In this document: piece by piece, positions 44,932 through 56,285 of the stretch | Numbering within the stretch: the stretch's first letter is position 1 | Layout of the letters: every line of letters starts with the position of its first letter | NCBI GenBank assembly: GCA_950022295.1 | Contig: OX465601.1 | Span: 179,493,501-179,557,500 of the forward strand | Reading direction: 5' to 3' | Length of the DNA stretch: 64,000 nucleotides | Source of the DNA: Bromus sterilis | Lineage: Eukaryota > Streptophyta > Magnoliopsida > Poales > Poaceae | Program-made: the position numbers and the translations under genes | Notes under the pieces: model-generated | What the model was told of the DNA's origin: nothing | Seen by the model: only the letters and a program-made list of their open reading frames with translations | The model's database searches: none

Positions 44932-46362
44932 CTTGAGGATCAAATCAAAGTTGTTCAACAACGTGCTCGAGGTATCCGATATATCAAAGAGAACATTGCT
45001 AGCGGTAAGGCAAAATGTTTTACCCTAGACCATGAGGGTACTGTATACTTCGAGAATAGGATGGTAGTTCCGAAGAATAGGAATCTAAGGTAGCAGATGT
45101 ATCAAGATCTATGCCAGAGATTTTTGTGGACTAGGATGAAGCGAGAAATCGCTCAATTTGTTGCTGAGTGCGATGTTTGTCGTCGTGTGAAAGAAGAGCA
45201 TCAAAGACCTGCTGGTACTCTTCAACCTTTAGCCATTCCTGAGTGGAAATGGGATAAAGTCGGTATGGATTTCATCACTGGCTTTCCAAAGTCTTAGAAG
45301 GGAAACAATGCCATCTTCGTGGTCATTGACCGTCTTTCCAAAGTTGCTCATTTCTTTCATGTTCGCGAGAGTATAACTGCTAGCCAGTTAGCGAAGTTAT
45401 ATGTCTCCCAAATCGTTTCTCTCCATGGTGTTCCTTTGGAAATCAATTCAGACCGTGGAAGTCTTTTCACCTCTCGATTTTGGGAAAGTTTTCAAAATGC
45501 TATGGGAACCCATCTCTCCTTTAGCACCGCCTTTCATCCCCAGTCAAGTGGTCAAGTAGAAAGAGTTAATCAAATTCTCGAAGACATGCTCAGAGCCTGT
45601 GTTATCTCATTCGGAAAGAGTTTGGAGAAATCTCTTCCATTCACCGAGTTTTCTTATTACAACAACTTCCAATCTAGCTTGGGCATGGCACCCTTTGAAT
45701 TTCTCTATGGACGAAAATGTCGAACACCTTTGAACTGGTCAGAAACCGGTGAAAGACAATTCTTTGGACCGGATATGATCCAGGAATCCGAAGAGAAGGT
45801 TCGCACTGTTCGTGATCAATTGAAAACAGCCCAGTCTCGTCAGAAAAGCTATTATGATCGTCATCATAGCCAAGAGAGCTATGATCTGGACGAGAAGGCT
45901 TACCTCCGGGTTACTCCTCTAAAGGGAACCCATCGCTTCGGTATCAAAGGCAAATTGGCCCCACGTTACATAGGCCCCTTTCGCATTCTAGCTAAACGTG
46001 GAGAAGTGGCCTACCAACTTGAACTACCGCCACATCTTTCTCAGGTTCACGATGTCTTCCACGTATCTCAACTCAGGCGTTGCTTCAAGGACCCCATCCG
46101 CGAAGTAGACCACGAAACGCTTGATCTCCAAGAAAATCTGTCTTATCGAGAGTATCCTGTCCGTATCCTCGATGAAGCTGAGCGCACCACCAGACGTCAG
46201 AAGATCAATTTCCTCAAAGTGCAGTGGTCCAACCATTCTGAGAAGGAAGCCACCTGGGAACGAGAAGACCGTCTCCGAGTCGAGTACCCCACCCTCTTCC
46301 CGACTACTTCTGAATCTCGGGACGAGATTCTTTTGAGTGGGGGCGAGTTGTCACAACCCTAG
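44932..46362 (+). pseudogene. Integrase and chromodomain-like end of B pol (last part)
   Basis: Resumes the B pol frame exactly. Integrase zinc region with CDVCRR, core aspartates in VGMDFITGFP and INSDRGSLF, glutamate in GQVERVNQ, then FLKVQWSNHSEKEATWERE as the chromodomain-like end. Breaks: TAG at 45091-45093; a 54-bp in-frame deletion just after it, removing the zinc-site histidines that B2 still has; and TAG at 45295-45297 (CAG in B2). The frame passes through the polypurine tract (AGTGGGGGCGAG) and stops at 46360-46362, 14 bases inside the LTR. Inactive. Confidence 0.92.
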
Positions 46363-49300
46363 TTTTGGTATGTGCTTTTATTACTAGAAATAATTGCATC
46401 ATGTTTAAAATCCTTGGTTTAAGAATTGGGGATTTGGAAAAGCCTCAAAAAGAATTTAAATAAAAATGCCAGATAAAAAGTTTTTCCAAAATTCCTCCAA
46501 ACAATTTTGAAAAGTCCTATAAATGAGTGTGATCATTTTAAAAATGATTTGGAGTCAAACTATGCTCATGGATTTTTCAAATATTCAAACAGAGGCTTGG
46601 AAATTAAATTTAAATGCAATTTGAATTGAAATTCAAATGTTTTGAATTTCAATAATCTTCAAAATTTGCGTGTAGCTAGTACTATGTCACATATGTCAAA
46701 GATAAATATTTGGGGATCTTTAAAAATGCTTTGGTATTTTTTCATAGAAAAACAAATAAAAACAGAAAGAAAAAAAGAAAAAGAATAAAAAGGACCTACC
46801 TCTTACCTTTCGGCCCACCTGGCCTAGCCAGCTAGCGAAAGCCGGCCCAGCCCGCCAGGGGCACCCCTGTCTTCTTCCCTGGCCAGACAGGCAGGCACCT
46901 CGCCGGCGGCCACGGCATGCACGCCAGGCAGCTGCCTGGCTACTCTCCTCGTCCCTATCCAGCGCCTTGGAGGAACCCGCGCACACCTCTGCCATTCCCC
47001 TCTCTCCCAGCTAGCTTTCCCCATCTCTCTCTCTCTGTTCGCGCACCCCGCAAGCTCCACCGCGGATCGCCGCCGTGCACCGACGTGGCGACCGGCCTCA
47101 CCTCGCTGCCCAGTGATGTCCAGATGATCCGCCATCGCCGTCTTCGTCACCTCGCACAACTAATTGGACCAAGGAGCCCCGAGAGCCGTCGTCCCCTTCG
47201 TCGTTATCGTCGCCGGCTGCCGGACCTCGCCGTCAAATTCGCGGCCACCGCAGCTCCTCCGGCTCCCACATCCTCTCCACTGCAACCCCGGTGAGCCTGC
47301 GGCCCGTTTCCCCCCGGTGCCCTCCTTCCCTCACCAGCCGAGCGGCGCCGCCGCGCCCTCCGGCTGCCCCTTGGCCGCGCCCTCCGGCTGCCCCTTGGCC
47401 GCCCACCTGCCCCACTGGATGCGCGTGAGCGCGGGGGACCATTTGGTGGTCTCCCCGTAGCCTCCCGTGGCCGGAGACGCCGGCTCCAGTGAGCGCCGCC
47501 GTGCGGTTTGGCCATCGGCGGCTAAACCCCGGCCACTGGGTTAATTAGGGGGCTAACCCCCTGATTAGTTAGGCCTTAGGCCACTAACAGGTGGGGCCAG
47601 CCCCCTCTAATTAAATCAACATTTTAATTAAACAGAGGAGTTTAGCACTGTGGCCCCACATGTCAGCCCCCCTGTGACATCAGCATTGCATCATGCTGAT
47701 GCAATAAGTGATTTCTCTGTTTAATTTAATTCCAGGAATTTCTAGAAATTGATTAAATCTTTGAAATTCAATAACTTTTAAACCATAACTCCAAATCAAA
47801 AGTGTAATATATGAAAAATCATCAGAAAAATGCAAGGATTCCAAATATCATATTTTCATGGATGAAAAACACATCTATGATGATGGACCAGTAGCATTTA
47901 GCTATTTGGGTTATTTGGAATAATTCAAAATAAAGGTTTAAATCATTTCAAATTAAATCTTTGCAATGCCAACCTTATCACATGAACATCAGAGGCATAT
48001 CATACACATGACCACATGGTTTACCATATCCAAACATTAGCAAAGGCAACTTTGGCTAATTTGAACAACATTTGGAGTTTGAATTTGAATTTCTTATTCA
48101 AATCAACTTCAATTAACATGTGAAAAATTGATCCTAGATCACATCAGTACCATGCCATGATTCATTTCTTGAATATGCATTGCAATGTGATGTTTACATT
48201 GTTGTTGTCTCGGTGTTTGTTTCTTCTCGATAGATCCATCGCCAGACGTAGTTCCTGTTTTCTCCGAAGAGTGGCACCCCCGAGTCTCGACAATAAGGCA
48301 AGCAAACCCCCTTTGATCATATCTATAAAAACCCAGTTTCCCTCTTGTTCTCTTATGCATGATTAGGTGATTCACATGTGACCGTTCTATCTCTAGTGGA
48401 ACCCATCCTTTGCATGACCTATCATTGCTGCCACAGTATTAAGCAAACCTCAACCTAGCAGATACAAGATTTTTTGTGTTCATCATGTGGCCCTTCATCC
48501 ATGATATGCTAGGCCATGCTAGAGTTGTTTGCAATGAAGTTGATCCATCTGGGTGATGTATCGGGATGGTAGTGAACACATGCAACAAGGTGGTAACGTG
48601 TTGATGAAGTCACCCTAATATAAGTGAACAATGAGAGGCTGTGTAGGAGTACACAGTGGGTTGTCTCATTTACACTTCCCTAGGCCCCGAGTTCTTGTGT
48701 TGTGATCCAAGACACAGATTACTACCACATGGTGGGCTCATTGACCCCTCTCGACCTATTAACTCACCCCGACTATGGTCCAGGATTCGCATGGGTTAAT
48801 TGTTCTTCTATTTGATTTCGTAACGTATCACAGTTTTAGGCAAGCGTAGCACCATCCGTCGAGGTGGGCTTGTCGGACCGTCCATACATCGTCTGGGTCC
48901 TGAACGGAAACCCCGGCCGGATTCCCGATTGGGGTACATACTCAGATAGGTGATCCCCTGGACTAGAGTTGGAGCCGTGAGGTAAGTGTCGTGGTACTAT
49001 CCTCGCCGACACCGCTTGAAGGTGACGAGTTCTAGGCGGTAAGTGGTAGTTATGTATGTGAAGAAGTACACCCCTGCAGGGTTAATGAACTATTCGAATA
49101 GCCATGTCCACGGTTATGGACTACTTGGAGATCTTTACTTGATTATTAGACAACTCAAATGGATACTCTAAAAACCGCAAGATAAGTGTGAGTGCTTTGG
49201 GTTGCTTCCTCGTGGGGAAGTCGAGGAAGGCTCCATGGTGGTGTATTGACGTGGTGATCAAGATTAGATGGACTCGTGTGCGCCTCTCATCTCAACTCTT

Positions 49301-50246
49301 TGTAGTCGTAGTACAGGATAACCAATGTCAAAGCTTTCTGCATTACAACCCCACTTGCTTTACCTTGATACCTGAGCATGAGTAGTATAGTTCTGACGTA
49401 AGTCTTGCTGAGTACGACTTTGTACTCACGTTTGCTTATTCTATGTTTTAGAGACGAGACCACTGACCCTGATGGTGGCCTCCCCTCAAGCTCGACGTCG
49501 ACGAAGTAGTGTAGTCCCAGACAGCAGCCTGGTCCCTCTGGAGGGTCGTTGTGTTTTCTTAAAGGCTTCTTAAGCCATTTGTTAACCTTGTCTTTACTAA
49601 GACATAATTTTCTTCTGTTGTTGTATGATGTAATGTTGGGTCACAGTTATGTGATCTCTGCTTGTAACACTACTATATCTGCTCTGTGTAGCAGATGCAA
49701 TAAAACTATGAGTTGTAGAGTTCATGTTGTATTACCTACTGTTTACACTAGACATGTATGTTGCGTGTATGATTATAACGTGCATGTCTTAGTGTGGGAT
49801 TCGATAGCTTAGTTGAGTTCTTGCCGGCGCTCTTTTATACACCAAGTGGCCCTCAGATGTGCGCAGCTTGGGGCATCGCGATGCGATTGCTCGTGACTCT
49901 GTCACGTGGCATACTTTGAGGTATGATTGAGCCCGCCCGAGACCCCGACTAAGAGATCGGCCTGGAGTCTGTTTATGTAAGTGTTAGGATTCAATCGATA
50001 ATATGGTTGAGGCGACTAGTCTATGAGTATGGGATTTCACCACCCATAATCATTTAGACTTGTGAGCGGGCGATGAGGACCCATCTTAGTTGATCATCCG
50101 TCCTGGATGGGATACCCCTCACGTTCGAGCTTTCCGAGAGTGTCTTGTACTTGGCCTTGTCTGCTTAGACAAGTGGGTATGGCTCTCGTCTCTCCATATG
50201 ATTGAATTGTGACTGGAATTACATATGCAAACCCCGGGTCCCGACA
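46349..50246 (+). repeat. Middle LTR of the B array (3898 bp)
   Basis: Starts TGTCACAACCC and ends GGGTCCCGACA. It serves as 3' LTR of the first internal region and 5' LTR of the second, because a primer site follows at 50251 instead of the expected GCGCG target duplicate. It contains a private tandem duplication of 24 bp (47353-47400) and lacks a few bases near 47650 relative to the 5' LTR. Confidence 0.92.
47353..47400. repeat. 24-bp tandem duplication in the middle LTR
   Basis: The unit GCGCCCTCCGGCTGCCCC plus TTGGCC is present twice in a row here. It occurs once in the 5' LTR (about 17607) and once in the partial third LTR (about 54846). It arose after these LTRs separated, probably by replication slippage. 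Confidence 0.75.
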
Positions 50247-50722
50247 GACTAGGTATCAGAGCAGGACTGCCTGTAGGATTAGTAAACCTTGGCCGAAGTG
50301 GAGTCTAGCATTCTATAGTTATATAGTTACTTTAGGTATAAGGGAACAATGTAAGGCTTTATTTTTCTCCTTACCCTCATCGATCTGAGTTCTGAGTCAC
50401 CCTTATATTTTCTACGGGAAGATAGGACTAGGCTCATCTATGTCTATACTAGAACATCTCGTTGTATGCTTCTCCATAGTTGTAGGAATGTTTTGGTTGT
50501 CTACAGTCACCATTCCCTCAAGCCTTTTGAGAAGGTTCTGATCATTCTTGCAAACTGATTCATCTTTCCACCCCGGTACAGCCGTTATGCTGTCCGATTT
50601 GTCCTGTGTTTCCATTGATTCCAATGCTTTTGCATTACAATCTTGTCCGCTCTTAAATTATGTCATCTTTTCTTTGATTCCATTGTAAATCCTACTCTGA
50701 TTGTTGATTTTTATCACACAGA
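50247..50722 (+). promoter_or_regulatory. Second primer-binding site and leader (B2)
   Basis: GACTAGGTATCAGAGC follows the LTR; one T-to-A change spoils the Met-initiator match at 50251-50262. The leader is collinear with 20493-20968. Confidence 0.85.
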
Positions 50723-53700
50723 ATGTCAGGTGGAACTAGATGTGTTGAATCTGGTCACGGTAATCAAAGTGGTGATGATGATCCTCCTTCACCGCCTTCT
50801 GCAGCGGAAATCATGATGGAGGCTGAGCGAAATCGACGTGATCAAACACGCCTTTTGGAGCTCATTGAGAAGAATACTTCTCTTCGGCGAGATGCGGTAA
50901 TATCCATCCAGGATTTTATCCTTTTGAACCCTCCAATTTTCCGATGTTCATCTGAGCCCCTTGATACCGATGATTGGCTCCGTTCCATCGAGCGTAAGCT
51001 TGAGACGGCGCATGTTTCTCCAGATGATCGTGTGATGTTTGCGGCATACTTTCTGGAAGATGCTGCTGGTGAATGGTGGGAAAGTTTTGTTGCAATGCAG
51101 CCTGATGGTCACGTAGTGACTTGGCAGGAGTTCCGTGATGCCTTCCAAGGGTACGACATTCTGGATGAGTTGATGGAAAGAAAGAGGGAAGAGTTCTGCA
51201 ACCTATCTCAGGGAAATATGAATGTTCATCAGTACAGGAATGAGTTCAATCGTCTTTCTCGTTATGCCCCTGAGAAGATATCAACCGATGCCAAGAAGCA
51301 AGCAAGGTTCCGCAAGGTACTTAACCCTGTCCTTCGTCATGATCTCAATCTCCTTGAATTTGTCAACTTCCAGGATTTGGTCAATAGATCATTCAGAGCT
51401 GAGCATGGAAATGAGGTCTTTGCAGATTCTCGCAAGCGTGATCGTGATCTTGCTTCCTCTTTTAGTTTGGGCTCTCAGAAACGTTGATTTTGGATACCAA
51501 CTAGTGCCATTCCTTCGCACTTGATTTCAAGACCATCTCCACAAAGCAATAAAACCCAGAAAGGTAGTAGAGAGCTTGCCATCCAAACTCCACAACCTAA
51601 CACCCGAGTGTGCTACAAGTGTGGTAATCCTGGCCACATCACACGACAGTGTTCATTGCATGAGAATGTTCCTCCTCGTGCAAAACATAAAGCCAAAGCT
51701 AAGCCACCAAAGCCTTCCAAAGCCAAGTCCGCTATTGTTGAATACGGACGTGTGAACCATGCCACCATCAAAGAAGCCCAAGAGGATACGAAGGTTGTAC
51801 TCGGTACACTTCCTGTCAACTCCAAACCTACTTCTGTTCTATTTGATTCTGGAGCTTCTCATTCCTTTTTGTCTGAAAAGTTCGCACTCCTTCATGACAT
51901 TTCATTTGAGGAGTTGCCTACCCCTTTCATGATTAAAACTCCAGGATCCACATGGCGTACCAGTAGGGTAAGTCATGACAATGAAATTGCTGTTGAGGAT
52001 GTTGTATTCCTTGCTTCTCTCATAGACCTCAAATCTTCAGATATCGATATCATCTTAGGTATGGATTGGTTGTCCAAACACCGTGCCAAGATCGATTGTG
52101 CCACTAAATCAGTCCAACTCACTCATCCTTCCGGCAAGATAGTCCATTTCGCATCTCAAGGTTCTGACACCCAGCAATATTCGTTGAATGACCATCCACT
52201 TCCGGACCTTGAAGATATTCTGGTGGTTCGTGACTTCCCGGATGTCTTTCCTGAAGAACTGCCAGGAATGCCTCTTGACAGATGTGTAGAATTCATTGTA
52301 GATCTTATACCAGGCACAGCCCCAATTTCTAGACGCCCATATAGGATGGCCCCACATGAGTTAGCTGAGCTTAAAATCCAACTGGAAGCTTCGTTGGCAA
52401 AAGGCTTCATCCTCCCTAGCTCATCGCCATGGGGTTTCCCCGTTCTGTTCGTAACGAAGAAAGATGGAACAGAAAGGATGTGCGTAGACTATCGCCCGCT
52501 AAATCTAGCGACGATAAAGAACAAGTACCCACTTCCCAGGATCAATGATCTTTATGATCAACTTGCTGGATCTTCGGTCTTTTCCAAGATGGATTTGAGA
52601 TTAGGTTATCATAAAATCAAAATCAGAAACGAGGACATTCCCAAGACGGCTTTCACTACTCGTTATGGTCTTTATGAGTACACCGTCATGTCCTTCGGTT
52701 TAACCAACGCCCCAGCCACTTTTTCGCGCTTGATGAATTCGATCTTCATGGAGTACTTAGATAAATTTGTTGTGGTTTATCTTGATGACATTCTCATCTA
52801 CTCGAAAAACGAAGAAGAGCACGCAGAACATCTTAGGATGGTATTGATGAAACTTAGAGAGCATCGCCTTTATGCCAAGTTCTCCAAGTGTGAATTTTGG
52901 CTACCAGAAGTGACCTAGTTAGGCCACGTGATTTCTGCGAAAGGTGTTGCAGTCAATCCGGAGAAAGTTCAGGCCGTCCTTGACTGGACTCCACCTGAAG
53001 CGGTTAAGCACGTTAGGAGTTTTCTTGGCCTAGCAAGCTATTGTCGCCGCTTCGTTGAGAACTTCTACAAAGTTGCAAAGCCTCTAACTGAACTCCTCAA
53101 GAAAGATAAGAAATTCCAATGGACCCCCAAGTGCGAGGAAAGCTTTCAAGAGCTAAAAGAACATTGACTTTTGCACCCGTACTTGCACCTCCAGACACCA
53201 AAAGGGATTTCGAGATCTATTGAGATGCTTCGCGGCAAGGGTTAGGATGCATACTTATGCAAGATCGACATGTGGTAGCTTATGCTTCACGCCAGTTGCG
53301 TCCACATGAAGAGAACTATCCTACCCATGATCTTGAACTCGCTGCCGTAGTTCATGCCCTGAAGACTTGGCGACATTACCTCCTTGGTAATAGTTGTGAA
53401 ATCTATACCGATCACCAAAGCCTCAAATACATATTCACCCAGCCAGATCTTAACCTGAGGCAAAGACGTTGGATAGAGTTGATAAAAGATTATGACTTAA
53501 GTATCTCTTACACCCCAGGCAAAGCCAATGTTATGGCTGATGCAGTAAGTCGTAAGTCGTATTGTAACAACCTCATGTTACAACAGTATGAACCACTTTT
53601 CTATGAGGAATTTCGAAAGATGAATCTCGAGATTGTTCCTCATGGATTCCTTTCCACCTTGATTGTGAAACCAACCCTTGAGGATCAAATCAAAGCTGTT

Positions 53701-54716
53701 CAACAACGTGCTCGAGGTATCCGATATATCGAAGAGAACATTACTAGCGGTAAGGCAAAATTTTTTACCCTAGACCATGAGGGTACTGTGTACTTCGAGA
53801 ATAGGATGGTAGTTCCGAAGAATAGGAATCTAAGGAAGCAGATCCTTAAGGAAGCCCATGACACCCCTCTCTCGATTCATCCTGGTAGTACTAAGATGTA
53901 TCAAGATCTACGCCAGAGATTTTGGTGGACTAGGATGAAGCGAGAAATCGCTCAATTTGTTGTTGAGTGCGATGTTTGTCGTCGTGTGAAAGCAGAGCAT
54001 CAAAGACCTGCTGGTACTCTTCAACCTTTGGCCATTCCTGAGTGGAAATGGGATAAAGTCAGTATGGATTTCATCACTGGCTTTCCAAAGTCTCAGAAGG
54101 GAAACAATGCCATCTTCCTGGTCATTGACCGTCTTTCCAAAGTTGCTCATTTCTTTCCTGTTCGCGAGAGTATAACTGCTAGCCAGTTAGCGGAGTTATA
54201 TGTCTCCCGAATCGTTTCTCTCCATGGTGTTCCTTTGGAAATCAATTCAGACCGTGGAAGTCTTTTCACCTCTCAATTTTGGGAAAGTTTTCAAAATGCT
54301 ATGGGAAACCATCTCTCCTTTAGCACCGCCTTTCATCCCTAGTCAAGTGGTCAAGTAGAAAGAGTTAATAAAAATCTCGAAGACATGCTCAGAGCCTGTG
54401 TTATCTCATTCGGAAAGAGTTGAGAGAAATCTCTTCCATTCGCCGAGTTTGCTTATAACAACAGCTTCCAATCTAGCTTGGGCATGGAACCCTTTGAATT
54501 TCTCTATGGACGACAATGTCGAACACCATTGAACTGGTCAGAAACCGGTGAAAGACAATTCTTTGGACCGGATATGATCCAGGAGGCAGAAGAGAAGGTT
54601 CGCATTGTTCGTGAGCAATTGAAAACAGCCCAGTCTCGTCAGAAAAGCTATTATGATCGTCATCATAGGCCAGAGAGCTACGAGCTGGACGAGAAGGCTT
54701 ACCTCCGGGTTACTCC
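50723..54716 (+). pseudogene. Gag-protease-RT-RNase H-integrase of B2, 3' truncated
   Basis: Collinear with B but without nested insertions, so it shows the full order: gag (50723), zinc knuckle CYKCGNPGHITRQC (about 51610), protease VLFDSGASHSF, RT with VVYLDDILIYS (about 52770), RNase H, integrase with intact zinc region and DDE core, and on to EKAYLRVTP. Breaks: TGA 51485-51487, TAG 52916-52918, a one-base deletion near 53155 with TGA 53165-53167, TGA near 53221, TAG 54340-54342 and TGA 54421-54423. At 54713-54716 the integrase frame jumps into LTR sequence, so the chromodomain-like end and polypurine tract are lost. Inactive. Confidence 0.93.
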
Positions 54717-56285
54717 CTCGTCCTCTCCACTGCAACCCCGGTGAGCCCGCGGCCCGTTTCCCCCATCCCGCACCCGTCCTCGTGCCCCCGGTGCCCTCCT
54801 TCCCTCACCAGCCGAGCGGCGCCGCCGCGGGCTTGCTTGCCGTCGCGCCCTCCGACTGCCCCTTGGCCGCCCACCTGCCCCAATGGATGCGCGTGAGCGC
54901 GGGGGACCATTTGGTGGTCTCCCCGTAGCCTCCCGTGGCCGGAGACGCCGGCTCCAGTGAGCGCCGCCGTGCGGTTTGGCCACCGGCAGCTAAACGCCGG
55001 CCACTGGGTTAATTAGCGGGCTAACCCCCTAATTAGTTAGGCCTTAGGCCACTAACAGGTGGGGCCAGCCCCCTCTAATTAAATCAAAATTTTAATTAAA
55101 CAAAGGAGTTTAGCACTGTGTCACTGGCCATGTGGCCCCACATGTCAGCCCCCCTGTGACATCAGCATTGCATCATGCTGATGCAATAAGTGATTTCTCT
55201 GTTTAATTTAATTCCAGGAATTTCCAGAAATTGATTACATCTTTGAAATTCAATAACTTTTAAACCATAACTCCAAATCAAAAGTGTAATATATGAAAAA
55301 TCATCAGAAAAATGCAAGGATTCCAAAAATCATATTTTCATGGATGAAAAACATATCTATGATGATGGACCAGTAGCATTTAGCTATTTGGGTTATTTGG
55401 AATATTTCAAAATAAAGGTTTAAATCGTTTCAAATTAAATCTTTGCAATGCTAACTTTATCACATGAACATCAGAGGCATATCATACACATGACCACATG
55501 GTTTACCATATCCAAACATTAGCAAAGGCAACTTTGGCTAATTTGAACAACATTTGGAGTTTGAATTTGAATTTCTTATTCAAATCAACTTCAATTAACA
55601 TGTGACAAATTGAACCTAGATCACATCAGTACCATGCCATGTTTCATTTCTTGAATATGCATTGCAATGTGATGTTTACATTGTTGTTTTCTCGGTGTTT
55701 GTTTCTTCTCGATAGTTCCATCGCCAGACGTAGTTCCTGTTTTCTCCGAAGAGTGGCACCCCCGAGTCTCGACGACCAGGGAAGAAAACCCCCTTTGATC
55801 ATATCTATAAAAACCCAGTTTCCCTCTTGTTCTCTTATGCATGATTAGGTGATTCACATGTGACCGTTCTATCGCTAGTGGAACCCATCCTTTGCATGAC
55901 CTATCATTGCTGCCACAGTATTAAGCAAACCTTAACCTAGCAGATACAAGATTGTTTGTGTTCATCATGTGGCCCTTCATCCATGATATGCTAGGCCATG
56001 CTAGAGTTGTTTGCAATGAAGTTGATCCATCTGGGTGATGTATCGGGATGGTAGTGAAAACATGCAACAAGGTGGTAACGTGTTGATGAAGTCACCCTAA
56101 TATATGTGAACAATGAGAGGCTGTGTAGGAGTACACAGTGGGTTGTTTCATTTACACTGCCCTAGGCCCCGAGTTCTTGTGTTCACCCCGAATTGGGCTC
56201 ATTGACCCCTCTCGACCTATTAACTCACCCCGACTATGGTCCAGGATTCGCATGGGTTAATTCTTCTTCTATTTGATTTCGTAAC
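54717..56285 (+). repeat. Third, partial LTR of the B array
   Basis: Matches the B LTR from about its base 916 (compare 17483) to near base 2510 (compare 19072), where element D is inserted. The missing first part was removed together with the end of B2 pol. Around 56181-56190 about 30 bases of the other LTRs are replaced by a short CACCCCGAA stretch. The remainder of this LTR should follow the right end of D outside the window. Confidence 0.88.
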
